Of a stretch of DNA of 64,000 nt, positions 44,052-53,572 are shown one piece after another. Below the pieces are notes generated by a model. That model had not been told where the DNA came from and ran no database searches. It saw only the letters and a program-made list of their open reading frames with translations. The number at the start of each line of letters is the position of its first letter. Position 1 is the stretch's first letter. This DNA comes from Pseudobdellovibrionaceae bacterium (lineage in GTDB: Bacteria; Bdellovibrionota; Bdellovibrionia; Bdellovibrionales; Bdellovibrionaceae): NCBI GenBank assembly GCA_019637915.1, contig JAHBUV010000001.1, positions 1,892,565 to 1,956,564 of the forward strand, given 5' to 3'. Made by a program: the position numbers and the translations under genes.

Positions 44052-45667
44052 GAATCGGCATCGCCCAGATCAACCCCGTCCTCGGGGATTTTGAAAACAA
44101 CAAAGAAAAAATCCTGACCCATGTCCGGGAAGCGCGATCGAAAAAGTGCTCCCTGGTGGTTTTCCCGGAGTGCGCCCTTTTCGGCTACCATCCGTTCGAT
44201 CTGCTGGAGAGGGAAGGGGTGGTGGAGGCGCAGCTCAAGGCCTTCGCGGAGCTGCAAAAGGAAATCCCCGCGGACCTCGCCGTGATCGTGGGACTGATCA
44301 CGAAAAACCCGTCGAAACTGGGCAAACCTTATTTCAACTCCGCCGCCCTTCTGGTGAAGGGCAAAAAACCCAGGATCTTCCACAAGACCTTGTTGCCCAC
44401 CGGGGATGTTTTCGACGAGGCCCGCTTCATCGAGAGCGGCGACATGACGAAGAACGTCTTCACCTGGAAAGGGAAAAAATTCTTTCTCAGCATCTGCGAG
44501 GACATTTGGGCCTGGCCCGATTCGAAGGGCCGTTCGTTGTACCGCCGCAATCCCCTGAAGTCGGTTCCGAAATCCGGCTTTGATCTGCTCATCAACCTCA
44601 GCGCGTCGCCTTGGCACGTCGGCAAGCTGCAAAAACGCGACGTCGTGACGGCCAAAACGGCGGCCCTGCTGAAGGCGCCTTTGCTGTACGTGAACATGGT
44701 GGGCGCGCAAGACGAGATCATTTTCGACGGCCGCAGTTTCGTGATGGGCCCGAAGGGGAAAAAACAAGTCGAATGCCTGGCCTTCGAAGAGCACCTGAAC
44801 GTGTTCGACCTGGACACGATGGAAAGCTGGACGCCCCGTTCGTCGCTTGATGAGACCGAGGAACTGCGCCAAGCCCTGGTGCTGGGGATGCGCGACTTCA
44901 GCGTGAAAACCGGGATCCGCAAGGCCCACCTGGGTTTGAGCGGCGGCATCGACTCCGCCGTGGTGGCGTGCCTGGCGGTGGAGGCTTTGGGCGCGGGGGC
45001 GGTGAAGGGCTTTGGGTTGCCGGGCCCTTTCAGCTCGCCGGAAAGCCTCAGCCTGGCGCGGGACCTGGCGAAAAATCTCGGCGTCGCGATTCAAACCCTG
45101 AGCATTCAAAACGCCTTTGATACGATTCAACGCGACCTGGACAAGGCCTGGAATCTCGGTCCCTTGAGCGTGGTTCATGAAAACCTGCAATCGCGTTTGC
45201 GCGGGCTGTTCATGATGGCTTACGCCAATAAGGAAAACAGTCTTTTGCTCACGACGGGGAACAAGAGCGAGTACGCCACCGGCTACGCGACCCTTTACGG
45301 CGACATGTGCGGCGGGCTCGCGCCCATCGGCGACCTCACCAAAGAGCAAGTGTACGCGCTGGCCCGTCACTACAATCTCGAGCGCGAAGTCATCCCGGAA
45401 AAGATCATCACGCGTCCGCCCACCGCGGAGCTGCGGCCCGACCAGAAGGACCAGGACTCTCTGCCGCCTTATGCGGAGCTGGACGCGGCGGTGGAAGAAC
45501 TCGTGGAAAAATGCGGAAAAGCGAAAAAGCCCGTGGAAAAATGGCTGGTGGCCCAGCTTTTCAAAACGGAGTTCAAAAGATGGCAGGCGGCGCCGATCCT
45601 GAAGGCTTCGGCCCATTCGTTCGGCCGCGGTCGCCGCTACCCCGTCGCCCATCGGGCGAAAGAATAG
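44048..45667 (+). CDS. nadE: Glutamine-dependent NAD+ synthetase
   Basis: 539 residues. The N-terminal nitrilase-type glutaminase has the Glu-Lys-Cys triad in FPECALFGYHPFDLL, FHKTLLPTGDVFDE and LSICEDIWAWPD; the C-terminal synthetase has the pyrophosphatase loop LGLSGGIDSAVVACLA and TGNKSEYATGYATLYGDM. It amidates deamido-NAD using glutamine. nadD, the preceding step, is at 36841 in this window. Start overlaps the DUF2203 stop (ATGA). Confidence 0.96.
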   Translation: MRIGIAQINPVLGDFENNKEKILTHVREARSKKCSLVVFPECALFGYHPFDLLEREGVVEAQLKAFAELQKEIPADLAVIVGLITKNPSKLGKPYFNSAALLVKGKKPRIFHKTLLPTGDVFDEARFIESGDMTKNVFTWKGKKFFLSICEDIWAWPDSKGRSLYRRNPLKSVPKSGFDLLINLSASPWHVGKLQKRDVVTAKTAALLKAPLLYVNMVGAQDEIIFDGRSFVMGPKGKKQVECLAFEEHLNVFDLDTMESWTPRSSLDETEELRQALVLGMRDFSVKTGIRKAHLGLSGGIDSAVVACLAVEALGAGAVKGFGLPGPFSSPESLSLARDLAKNLGVAIQTLSIQNAFDTIQRDLDKAWNLGPLSVVHENLQSRLRGLFMMAYANKENSLLLTTGNKSEYATGYATLYGDMCGGLAPIGDLTKEQVYALARHYNLEREVIPEKIITRPPTAELRPDQKDQDSLPPYAELDAAVEELVEKCGKAKKPVEKWLVAQLFKTEFKRWQAAPILKASAHSFGRGRRYPVAHRAKE

Positions 45668-45675
45668 CCGGCGGT

Positions 45676-46293
45676 TTACAGGCCGCCGAAGAGATCCATT
45701 TGTTTCGGTTGACGGACAATCTGCGGGAATTTCAATTCCGGCCGTCCGGTGAGACCCACCAGCTGCTCCAGATTCGGAGCGCGTCCCGCCACGGAAATCC
45801 GGCGCAGCATCTCGTGGAATAAATGTCCGGCGGAAATGGCATCGGCCTGGGCGCGGTGGTATTCGCTGGCTTGGATTTTCAGGTGCTGGACCAGGGTCGA
45901 GAGTTTGTAGTTCGGGAGACCGGGCAGAACCTTGCGCGAAATCGACAGCGTGTCGAGGATGGTGCCGCGCGGGGCGCTCGATTCGTGCTTCTTGATGTCC
46001 GCGGTCAGAAATTGGGCGTCGAAAGAGGCGTTGTGCGCGATCAGCGGATCGTCGCCGCAGAATTCAGCGAAAGAATCGAGGAGGTTTTCAATCAAAGGTT
46101 GGCCTTGAACCATGGAGTCGGTGATGCCGTTGACGGCGGACGCGCCCGGAGGAATCGGGCGACGGGGATCGACCAAAGTCACGAAAAGGCTTTCAGGTTG
46201 GCCATCGATAAAACGAACGGCGCCGATTTCAACAATTTGATCAACGCCAGGGACAGTTCCAGTGGTTTCAAGGTCAAAAGCGATGAATTTCAT
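45676..46293 (-). CDS. DnaQ-like 3'-5' exonuclease with C-terminal clamp-binding motif
   Basis: 205-residue DEDDh exonuclease: Exo I FIAFDLETTGTVPGVDQIVE, Exo II AHNASFDAQFL, Exo III YHRAQADAISAGHLF. The last residues, QMDLFGGL, match the consensus QL(S/D)LF of peptides that bind the DNA polymerase beta sliding clamp. It could be the epsilon subunit of polymerase III or a stand-alone proofreader. ATG at 46293 starts the domain; the frame is open 29 codons earlier but that region overlaps the divergent ferredoxin gene. Convergent with nadE. Confidence 0.88.
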   Translation of the reverse strand: MKFIAFDLETTGTVPGVDQIVEIGAVRFIDGQPESLFVTLVDPRRPIPPGASAVNGITDSMVQGQPLIENLLDSFAEFCGDDPLIAHNASFDAQFLTADIKKHESSAPRGTILDTLSISRKVLPGLPNYKLSTLVQHLKIQASEYHRAQADAISAGHLFHEMLRRISVAGRAPNLEQLVGLTGRPELKFPQIVRQPKQMDLFGGL

Positions 46294-46329
46294 GAGACCA
46301 TAGATACCTAAGGCGCGGAGGCCTTTCAA

Positions 46330-46629
46330 ATGAAACCGTTCTCTTTTGAAATCGACGGACTGCTTGTCCAGGCGAGTCAAAACGACAGTATTTTAGAGGC
46401 TTGTTTGCGGGCGGGCGTGAAGCTGGATCACAGCTGCGGCGCTTCCGGGAGTTGCGGCACCTGCCGCGTCTGGGTCGAGAGCGGTTTGACCCATTTGGAT
46501 ACCCGGAATTCCGTTGAGGCGGAAATGGCCCATGATCGCGATTTTTTGCCGGAAGAGCGTTTGGCCTGTCAAACGCGGGTCGCGGCGGGGCTTTCTTTGA
46601 AAAGCCCGCGCTTCAAGGCGAAACCCTGA
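46330..46629 (+). CDS. 2Fe-2S ferredoxin
   Basis: 99-residue plant-type/ISC-type ferredoxin. Cluster cysteines are in HSCGASGSCGTCRVWV (C-X5-C-X2-C) with the fourth in RLACQTRV. The start follows GGAGGCCTTTCAA. Divergent from the exonuclease gene with 36 bases between starts; its stop overlaps the opposing PHP-like gene by 17 bases. Redox partner unknown. Confidence 0.92.
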   Translation: MKPFSFEIDGLLVQASQNDSILEACLRAGVKLDHSCGASGSCGTCRVWVESGLTHLDTRNSVEAEMAHDRDFLPEERLACQTRVAAGLSLKSPRFKAKP

Positions 46630-47821
46630 AATTGTTCGTGTAAATCCAGGTCATCCATCGTTTCGCGTCGGGCAGGGGCAGGTAAGGACTGACGCGAACC
46701 TGCACGCGGTAAGTGCCGGCTTCCGTCAGGCGCAGTTCGACGTTGTCGTCGTTGAAGGTTTTGTAGCGCGCGCCGTCCTTGTAAACAACGACCTCAAAGA
46801 AACTGGTCGGTCGCACGGGGAGCTGGATTTTCAAAGCCATGTCGCGCGTCAGTTTGATCTTCGAACCGGGAAGGTGAAAACGGCCGTGCTCTTCGATGGC
46901 GGCGAAAAAACCCTTCGGGTCGCCGAGCAGCTCAACGCAAAGGTAGAACTGTCCCTTTTTCAAAGCGCTGAAAATCTTGAGTTTGTCGGTGTTGGGGTTG
47001 CCGGTGAGTTCGGAGCTGAGCAGAACGTGATTGGTGAGGAAATCGAAAGAGCGCTGGTAACTCGGAAACTTGATCAGGTAGTCCGTGATGGCGATGGCGC
47101 GCGCGGAAGCCTCGGCCCCGGCGAAGGCCACGACCGGGCGTTCCCGGCCCAGGCGGTCGAACAGCTCGATCTCCTCGCTGGGCTCCGAAAACAGGCGCAG
47201 AAACGCCAGGGGGGGATTGAAAGGATAGGTCAGCAGGCTCCAGATGGTCGAAGGCTTCGAGGTTTCCCAGGAGCGGATCGAAAGGCTTTTGGCGTTGAGC
47301 AACTCGAAGCCGTCGAGTCCGCTCGGGAACTCGCCGGACCAGGAAAACCCGGCCTTGTAAGGGTGGGCCAGGATCAGCAGATCGTCGGCGTTGGCTTCGA
47401 CGGGCTGGCTCAGCAGATCGGCGAGCCTCACCTGCACTTCCCCCAGGTTTTCCCCGATGACGTTTCTTTTGGGCGAATAGTGGATCAACCGCGAATCCAA
47501 GTAACTGTATTTCGACCCCACCATCACGAGGGTGTTGCCATGGTAATTTTCGAGATTTCCCAGACTGCGGAAAAGGTTCAGGTCGGTCAGCATGATGAAA
47601 TCGAGCCCCGCGGCCTTGGCGGCTTCGATCACCTGCTGCGGCGAGCTCGATCCGATGCTGAGATCCGTGTGAACGTTGATCACGCCCTTGTAGTCGTAAA
47701 GTCCGTGAGGCGTTTCCCTTTTCAGGCGGCCCGGGACGACGTTGGGATCGTCCTGGGAGATGTAAAAACCATAGGTGAAATACAGAATCAAAGCGCTCGA
47801 GAGGAAAATCCAAAGTTTCAT
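46613..47821 (-). CDS. Membrane-anchored PHP-like (putative metal phosphoesterase) protein
   Basis: 402 residues. N-terminal signal anchor (KLWIFLSSALILYFTYGFYI), then a PHP-like start YKGVINVHTDLSIGSSSPQQ followed by EAAKAAGLDFIMLTDLN, which resembles the HXHXD-type motif and second metal motif of the PHP family, and LLILAHPYKAGF for a further His. The C-terminal ~90 residues form a beta-rich domain. The first motif is NVHTD rather than HXHTD, so a metal ligand may be missing. The ATG at 47821 overlaps the stop of the glycosyltransferase gene (ATGA), and the two probably work together on an envelope glycan or lipid. Confidence 0.75.
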   Translation of the reverse strand: MKLWIFLSSALILYFTYGFYISQDDPNVVPGRLKRETPHGLYDYKGVINVHTDLSIGSSSPQQVIEAAKAAGLDFIMLTDLNLFRSLGNLENYHGNTLVMVGSKYSYLDSRLIHYSPKRNVIGENLGEVQVRLADLLSQPVEANADDLLILAHPYKAGFSWSGEFPSGLDGFELLNAKSLSIRSWETSKPSTIWSLLTYPFNPPLAFLRLFSEPSEEIELFDRLGRERPVVAFAGAEASARAIAITDYLIKFPSYQRSFDFLTNHVLLSSELTGNPNTDKLKIFSALKKGQFYLCVELLGDPKGFFAAIEEHGRFHLPGSKIKLTRDMALKIQLPVRPTSFFEVVVYKDGARYKTFNDDNVELRLTEAGTYRVQVRVSPYLPLPDAKRWMTWIYTNNFRVSP

Positions 47822-49167
47822 TCGCGCCTCACTTCCCAAAGTTCAAGTCCCGGGGCGGGCGATGTCGTTCGGATCACGCGCCAGCCCTGTCCGGAATAGA
47901 TCTCAGGAAGTGTTTTACCCTCTTCGGTGAGCAGACGGAAGCTTTGACCCGACGGCGTTGATTCGCCCCAAAGATCGTACATGTCGAAACGGTTCATGCC
48001 GGCGAGTTTGTAAACCGGAACTTTCGAGAGATACCAAAGGCTGGAGGCCATTTGATAGCTGGAGGCGAAAAGCGGCGGCTCCTGCTTTGGCAGCTCGCGC
48101 AAAGACAGGAAACGGTAAGGCTCCAGGATCTTTTCGTGCAGGTGGAATTTTTCGGGAAATCCCAGGGCGGCGAAAATGGCCAGCTGCAGAACAACCCAGA
48201 AAGCCAGGGACAGGCGGCGTCCCCAGGTCCCGAGGGCGAAGGCCGCCAGTGCGAAAACGCCCGGGTAAGCCATGGCCGGCCAATTGATTTCCGTGGAGGC
48301 GCGCAGGCTCGTGAGCGCGAAAAAAAGCAACGGCCCGAAGGCGGTGAAAAGCAAAACCGTGCCCGTGCGGTTTCTGGGCGCGCGCCAGGCGGCCCAGAGC
48401 ACGGCCGGGGTCAATAAAACGAGTTGTCCCAGCAGATATTCCGCCGGCCATTGCCAGCGGAACTCGTGCCCTGAGAGGCCATGCCCCAGCTGGAACCGGA
48501 AAGAGAGGAAATCGCGCTGCAGGTTCCACAGGAGAACGGGCAGACAGCCGAGCAGGCCCATGGCGAAAGCCGGAATGAAAAACCGCGGCCCCAGGCGATC
48601 GCGCCAGTCTTTTTTCAGCAGGAGAGGGGCGAGGGAAAGCGGCAGAAGAACGATGTGGTACTTCGAGCAGAACCCGAGGCCCAACCACCATCCGAAAAAC
48701 GCGGCGGTGCGGGGGCGGGGCTCTTCAAGGTAATGAAAGAGCGAGCGCAGGGCCAGGGACCAGAAAACCAGCAAGGGGAGATCCGGGGTCAGAACGATTC
48801 CGCCCAATCCCGTCAGGGGGCAGAGGAAGAAAAGAAAAGCCCAGAGCAGCCGCTTTCCCGGAGGCAGGTATTTCTCCAGGACGGGCCACCAGATCCACGG
48901 CACGAGATGGGCCAGCAGCACGGCCGGCCAGCGCACGGCATGGCCGAAAAACTCCAAAGGATGACCGAGGGCGAAAAGCCAGGCGATGAACGGAGGATGA
49001 TCGTAATAGCCGATGTCGAGCTTGTGGGACCAGACCCAATAATAAGCCTCGTCGGCGGACAAAGGCAGGATCGCCGCGATCGCGAGTTTGATCAAAAGAG
49101 CCACCGCCCAGAGGGCGGCGAACAGCCCTTGATCAGTAGCGGAGCGTGGTGGGTTTCCCGAGTTCAC
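47818..49167 (-). CDS. Glycosyltransferase family 39-like membrane protein
   Basis: 449 residues with about ten hydrophobic helices. The first periplasmic loop contains ADEAYYWVWSHKLDIGYYDH, the DE-containing signature of the PMT/ArnT superfamily that uses polyprenyl-phosphate sugars as donors. It would add a sugar to lipid A, a glycan or a protein outside the inner membrane. GTG start at 49167 with GGGAG upstream; overlaps rodZ by 35 bases. Confidence 0.85.
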   Translation of the reverse strand: MNSGNPPRSATDQGLFAALWAVALLIKLAIAAILPLSADEAYYWVWSHKLDIGYYDHPPFIAWLFALGHPLEFFGHAVRWPAVLLAHLVPWIWWPVLEKYLPPGKRLLWAFLFFLCPLTGLGGIVLTPDLPLLVFWSLALRSLFHYLEEPRPRTAAFFGWWLGLGFCSKYHIVLLPLSLAPLLLKKDWRDRLGPRFFIPAFAMGLLGCLPVLLWNLQRDFLSFRFQLGHGLSGHEFRWQWPAEYLLGQLVLLTPAVLWAAWRAPRNRTGTVLLFTAFGPLLFFALTSLRASTEINWPAMAYPGVFALAAFALGTWGRRLSLAFWVVLQLAIFAALGFPEKFHLHEKILEPYRFLSLRELPKQEPPLFASSYQMASSLWYLSKVPVYKLAGMNRFDMYDLWGESTPSGQSFRLLTEEGKTLPEIYSGQGWRVIRTTSPAPGLELWEVRRE

Positions 49168-50311
49168 CGGGGACTCCCAGGTCTTTGCCGTTGAGGATGA
49201 CGTTCACGGCGCCCCCGTTGCTGACGGTGATGCGCAGGCCGTTTTGGCTGCGGATCGTGTGCACCTGGTCGGCGTTCAGACGCATTTTCTGGGAAGCGCC
49301 CGTGGCGCCGGCGTATTCGATATCGACTTGATCCAGGGCTTCGATGATCAATTCCAGGTTGCGGGCGACGGGTTTTTTCTCGGCCGGTTTCGCGGTTTCA
49401 GGGGTGGCCGGTTTTTGTTCCGCCGGCGGTTTCGGTGACTCAGCAGGCTTGGCGACCGCGGCGGCCGGAACGGTCGGCGCCGGGGGCGACGGTTTGACGG
49501 GCACGGGGGCGGGGACAAGCACGGGAGTCGCTGCGACCGGGGCGGCGGGGGCGACAGGCGTCGGGACGGGCGGCTTCACGGCGGGCGCGACCACCGGGAC
49601 CGGGGCGGCAACCGGAGTCGGGGCTTGCGCGGCGGTTTGAGGCACCGGGACGGGCGTCGGTGTGGAGGGCGCCGCCGCGGTGGCGGGGGCGGTTCCAGGG
49701 GTCATCACCGGCGCGCTGGTTTTCGTCTCCGTCAGCAAAGGCGGCTCGGGTTTGGCCGGCTCCGCCGGCAGAGGGGCCGTGACCGAGACCTGCTCCGGAG
49801 GAACGGATTCGCGCTGATAACGATCGATGATCTTTTTCGTCCCGAAAATCAGAAGAACCAGGGCGACGCAAAAAACGGAAAGAATCAGAACTTTGGTGCG
49901 GCTCCCGTCCTCCATGGAGGACAAACCGCTTTCCAGGGCGCTGGATTTATTGTCCGACGCCGGAGCGCCGTCAGCGCGCGGGGCCGGCACGACGACGTTC
50001 GGGGCGGTGGCGCCGGGTTGTTCCTCGGAAGAGGTTTCATTGGCGACCGCGGCGCCCTCGGGGGCCGGCGCCCGGGACAAGCCCATCTCCTCGTTGAAGA
50101 GGGCCAGGACCTCGTCCGTGTTGAGTTTCAGGTAATTGGAATAACTTTGCACGAAACCGCGCAGGAAGGTTTTGGCGGGCAGTTTCGACAGATCGCCGTT
50201 TTCGAGGGCGGAAAGGACTTTGCTGTTGATCTTCAAGGAGAGGGCGATTTCGTTCAGGGAAAGCTCGCGTTCTTCACGGGCCTTGCGCAGTATTTCTCCG
50301 GTGCGTTTCAT
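49133..50311 (-). CDS. rodZ: Cell-shape protein RodZ (HTH, membrane helix, periplasmic domain)
   Basis: 392 residues. Cytoplasmic HTH (EILRKAREERELSLNEIALS; FLRGFVQSYSNYLKLN) at residues 5-70, a transmembrane helix (KVLILSVFCVALVLLIFGTK) near 140-160, a long Pro/Ala/Val-rich linker and a C-terminal domain with SQKMRLNADQVHTIRSQNGL and ILNGKDLGVPGELGKPTTLR as in RodZ (DUF4115). RodZ links MreB to the wall-synthesis machinery. ATG at 50311 overlaps the stop of the TPR lipoprotein gene (ATGA). Confidence 0.92.
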   Translation of the reverse strand: MKRTGEILRKAREERELSLNEIALSLKINSKVLSALENGDLSKLPAKTFLRGFVQSYSNYLKLNTDEVLALFNEEMGLSRAPAPEGAAVANETSSEEQPGATAPNVVVPAPRADGAPASDNKSSALESGLSSMEDGSRTKVLILSVFCVALVLLIFGTKKIIDRYQRESVPPEQVSVTAPLPAEPAKPEPPLLTETKTSAPVMTPGTAPATAAAPSTPTPVPVPQTAAQAPTPVAAPVPVVAPAVKPPVPTPVAPAAPVAATPVLVPAPVPVKPSPPAPTVPAAAVAKPAESPKPPAEQKPATPETAKPAEKKPVARNLELIIEALDQVDIEYAGATGASQKMRLNADQVHTIRSQNGLRITVSNGGAVNVILNGKDLGVPGELGKPTTLRY

Positions 50312-51066
50312 TGAACACCCTTTCTGATCAGATCCAGCATGGCCCGGGCTTTTTCGCGGTATTTGCCCTCGGGGTAATTTTTGACGATCTCCTGGAAGCG
50401 GGCCACGGACTTGTCTTTTTCGTCGAGACGGTACCAGGCGACCGCGCTGTAGTAGTGAGGTTCGTCGAACATCTGTTTTTGGCAAAAGCCGACGGCCTTG
50501 TCGAGGTTTTCAGCGGCCCGGCGATAATCACCGAGTTCGAACAGGGAGCGCCCGTAGTAGGAGTTGGTCAGGCAGTTGTCGCGGTTGCCTTGCAGGGATT
50601 TCTCAAAGGCGCTTTTCGCCGCGGCCCAGTTTTTCTGGTGGAAACGCAAAAGGCCCATGTTGAACCAGGCGCGATCAAAGCCGGCGTAAGTCAAATCCGA
50701 CAAAGCCTTGTTCAGCTCGTCCTCGGCCTCTTTGTACTTTTTCGCCTCAATCAAAACGCGCGAAAGATTCACGCGCGCTTCGGAGTAGTTTTCCTGCAGG
50801 CGAGTCGCCTGCCTCAGGTGTTTCTCGGCCAGGTCAAGGCGTTCACGGGTGAAGTACACGAGGCCCAGGTTGTTCTGAACCAAAGCGTTCTTGGGGTCGA
50901 GCTTTTCCGCCTCGAGAAGCTCTTTCAGCGCAAGAGGGTAGTTTCCCTGGGCGAAATAGGAGTTCCCGATCCGCATGTGCAGCTCGGCCTTTTCCTGCGA
51001 GCCTTGGAAAAAGCTGGCGCAAGAGCTCAGGGCCAAAAGCGAAAAGACCGCGAAAAACCTCATCAT
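50308..51066 (-). CDS. TPR lipoprotein, PilF/PilW-like
   Basis: 252 residues. Lipobox LALSSC at Cys16, then six tetratricopeptide repeats (GNYPLALKELLEAEKLDPKN, RLDLAEKHLRQATRLQENYS, NWAAAKSAFEKSLQGNRDNC). Six TPRs in a lipoprotein directly before rodZ match PilF/PilW, the pilotin for the type IV pilus secretin; the gene order pilF-rodZ is common in proteobacteria. Two ATGs (51066 and 51063) are adjacent. Confidence 0.88.
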   Translation of the reverse strand: MMRFFAVFSLLALSSCASFFQGSQEKAELHMRIGNSYFAQGNYPLALKELLEAEKLDPKNALVQNNLGLVYFTRERLDLAEKHLRQATRLQENYSEARVNLSRVLIEAKKYKEAEDELNKALSDLTYAGFDRAWFNMGLLRFHQKNWAAAKSAFEKSLQGNRDNCLTNSYYGRSLFELGDYRRAAENLDKAVGFCQKQMFDEPHYYSAVAWYRLDEKDKSVARFQEIVKNYPEGKYREKARAMLDLIRKGVQ

Positions 51067-51096
51067 TTCGAAAGTTTAATATCGTCGCGTCGAGAG

Positions 51097-52254
51097 TCAA
51101 CCCCGCCGCCGCGAGAGCTGGGCGATGGTCTCCACGTGGTCGGTCTGCGGAAACATCTCAAAGGCCTGAACGCGGGTGAGCGTCCAGCGCGAATCGGGGC
51201 GAAGAACCGCCGCGAGATCCCGGGCGAGGCTCACGGGGTGACAGGCGATGTAGATCATCTCGTCCGCGTCGGAGGCGGCGAGCGAGCGCAGGACTTCGGG
51301 CCCGGCTCCGGCCCGCGGCGGGTCCAGCACGACCAGGGAACCCGGGGGAGGAAAGCGGCGGCGGGTCCATGCCTGCACGTCGGACAGGTGGAATTTGGCC
51401 TGCTTGGATTTGTTTTTTTCGCGAGCCAGTCGGACCAAGGTCTTGCTGAGTTCGACGGCGACGACCTCGCTGTGCGGGAAACGCTCGATCAAGGGGAAAG
51501 TGAAATTGCCGGAACCGGCGTACAGATCCCAAACTGTGGCGGGCGAAAGACCTTGCGTCCAATCCAGCACGGTGCGGATCAGATCCTCGTTCTGAAAGCG
51601 ATTCACCTGGGAAAAGCCGAAGGCCCCTTCGGTGCTGGTTTGGAGGGAAGCCTCGGCTTTGCCTTCGGCGGTCAGGCGCAGCTCGATGCGGGCGGTGTCG
51701 CCCGTCGGCAGGGGCGGTGGTCGGCGGAAAAAAGCGTTCAGGGGTTCTTCGACGATCAGGCATTGATCGACCGGCAGGAAATCGTGGCTGCGCCTTTTGA
51801 AATAACCCAGGCGGCCGTCGCTCCAGCGCGGCTGAACGCGATTGCGGTAATGGAGGGAACGCGGGCTGGGAACGAAGGGCAGAAGCGGGATTTCCTGGCC
51901 GGGCAGGAACTTTTTCAGCGTCTCGAGAACCAGACGTTGTTTTTGCTCATGCTGCACGGACTCTTCCAGATGCTGCCAATTGCAACCACCGCATTCGGGG
52001 GCGTAATGGCAGGGCGGTTCCCGGCGGCCTTCGCCGGGGCGGAGAACCTCCAGGATTTCAGCCTCGGCGTGGTTTTTGTGCAGGACCCGCACTTCCACGC
52101 GCAGACGATCGCCGGGCGCGGCGTCGGGCACGAAAAAAACAAAGCCGTCGTGACGGGCGATGCCCTGTCCTCCGACGGCGAGTTTGTCGATTTCAACTTC
52201 GAGGCGATCACCGGCGGCGGGCCGGTGGCCCGCCGGGTGTTTGGCAAAAGACAT
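51097..52254 (-). CDS. 23S rRNA (uracil-5-)-methyltransferase, RlmD/RumA-like
   Basis: 385 residues. N-terminal TRAM domain (LEVEIDKLAVGGQGIARHDG), Fe-S cluster cysteines CHYAPECGGCNWQH, SAM-binding VWDLYAGSGNFTFPL and VVLDPPRAG, with the catalytic cysteine in YIACHPVSLARDLA, and a downstream QTDHVETIA. RlmD methylates U1939 of 23S rRNA, but TrmA-like or RlmC-like targets are possible, hence no symbol. Follows ndk by 3 bases. Confidence 0.9.
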   Translation of the reverse strand: MSFAKHPAGHRPAAGDRLEVEIDKLAVGGQGIARHDGFVFFVPDAAPGDRLRVEVRVLHKNHAEAEILEVLRPGEGRREPPCHYAPECGGCNWQHLEESVQHEQKQRLVLETLKKFLPGQEIPLLPFVPSPRSLHYRNRVQPRWSDGRLGYFKRRSHDFLPVDQCLIVEEPLNAFFRRPPPLPTGDTARIELRLTAEGKAEASLQTSTEGAFGFSQVNRFQNEDLIRTVLDWTQGLSPATVWDLYAGSGNFTFPLIERFPHSEVVAVELSKTLVRLAREKNKSKQAKFHLSDVQAWTRRRFPPPGSLVVLDPPRAGAGPEVLRSLAASDADEMIYIACHPVSLARDLAAVLRPDSRWTLTRVQAFEMFPQTDHVETIAQLSRRRG

Positions 52255-52257
52255 CGA

Positions 52258-52683
52258 TCAGAGATTGGCGAATTCGTGTTTGTCGAAGAAGATCGCCAGC
52301 TCACGCTGGGCGGAAGCCGGGCTGTCCGAACCGTGGGCGGCGTTCTCGCCGACGCTGTCGCCGTGCTTGGCGCGGATGGTGCCGGGGGCGGCTTTCTTCG
52401 GATCGGTGGCGCCCATGATTTCGCGGTTCTTCGCGACGGCGTTCTCACCGGCCAGGCACATGAGCATCACGGGACCCGAGGTCATGAAGCTCACGAGCTC
52501 ACCGAAAAAGGGACGCTCTTTGTGCTCGGCGTAGAACAGCTCGCACTTGTCTTTCGACAGGACGGTGAGCTTGGCGGCGGCGATGCGCAGGCCGTTTTCC
52601 TCGAATTGCTTGATGATGTCGCCGATGACGCCCTTTTTGACGGCGTTCGGCTTGATGATCGAGAAGGTTTTTTCGATACCCAT
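52258..52683 (-). CDS. ndk: Nucleoside diphosphate kinase
   Basis: 141 residues, standard size. [20 protein letters not shown] at the N-terminus and the phospho-histidine in [16 protein letters not shown], with [15 protein letters not shown]. It equalises NTP pools and can use GTP formed at the succinyl-CoA synthetase step encoded just upstream. Confidence 0.97.
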   Translation of the reverse strand: MGIEKTFSIIKPNAVKKGVIGDIIKQFEENGLRIAAAKLTVLSKDKCELFYAEHKERPFFGELVSFMTSGPVMLMCLAGENAVAKNREIMGATDPKKAAPGTIRAKHGDSVGENAAHGSDSPASAQRELAIFFDKHEFANL

Positions 52684-52699
52684 TTCTGTCTCCTTAGCG

Positions 52700-53569
52700 T
52701 TATTTCAGCAACGATTTCAGCGTGGTCCCAAGATCTGCCGGACTCCGGGCGATTTTGCAACCAGCGGCTTCGAGGGCGGCAAATTTCGCCTCGGCCGTGC
52801 CTTTTCCGCCACTGATGATGGCCCCGGCATGGCCCATGCGCTTGCCCGGGGGGGCCGAAGCGCCGGCGATGAAGGCCGCGACGGGCTTTTTGAACTCTTT
52901 TTTGATGTAGGCGGCGGCCTCTTCCTCGGCCGAACCGCCGATTTCACCGATCATGATGACGGCGTCGGTGTCCGGGTCGGCGTTGAAGAGCTTCAGCACA
53001 TCGATGAAATTCGTGCCGTTGACCGGGTCACCGCCGATGCCGACGCAGCTCGATTGCCCCAGGCCCAGTTGCGTGAGCTGGAACACGGCTTCGTAAGTCA
53101 GGGTGCCGGAGCGGGAAACGACGCCGATGCGGCCGGGCTTGTGGATGTGACCGGGCATGATGCCGATCTTGCACTCGCCGGGCGTGATGACGCCGGGGCA
53201 GTTGGGGCCGATCAGGCGGGTGCGTTTGCCTTCCATGAAGCGTTTCACCTTCACCATGTCGAGGACCGGGATGCCCTCGGTGATGCAGACCACCAGATCG
53301 AGGTCGGCGTCGACGGCTTCCATGATGGAATCGGCGGCGAAGGGCGGCGGCACGAAGATCATGCTGACGTTGCAGCCGGTGGCCTCTTTGGCCTCGTGGA
53401 CGGTGTTGAAAACCGGCAGGCCGATGTGCTTGGTACCGCCTTTTCCGGGCGTCACGCCGCCGACCATTTTCGTGCCGTAGGCCAAACACTGTTCGGCATG
53501 GAAACTGCCCTGGGATCCGGTGATGCCCTGGCAGATAACTCGTGTGTCTTTATTGATCAGAATGGACAT
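52700..53569 (-). CDS. sucD: Succinyl-CoA synthetase alpha subunit
   Basis: 289 residues. CoA-binding N-domain ([20 protein letters not shown]) and the phospho-His in [18 protein letters not shown]. With sucC converts succinyl-CoA to succinate with substrate-level phosphorylation. 3 bases after sucC. Confidence 0.97.
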   Translation of the reverse strand: MSILINKDTRVICQGITGSQGSFHAEQCLAYGTKMVGGVTPGKGGTKHIGLPVFNTVHEAKEATGCNVSMIFVPPPFAADSIMEAVDADLDLVVCITEGIPVLDMVKVKRFMEGKRTRLIGPNCPGVITPGECKIGIMPGHIHKPGRIGVVSRSGTLTYEAVFQLTQLGLGQSSCVGIGGDPVNGTNFIDVLKLFNADPDTDAVIMIGEIGGSAEEEAAAYIKKEFKKPVAAFIAGASAPPGKRMGHAGAIISGGKGTAEAKFAALEAAGCKIARSPADLGTTLKSLLK

Positions 53570-53572
53570 GGT

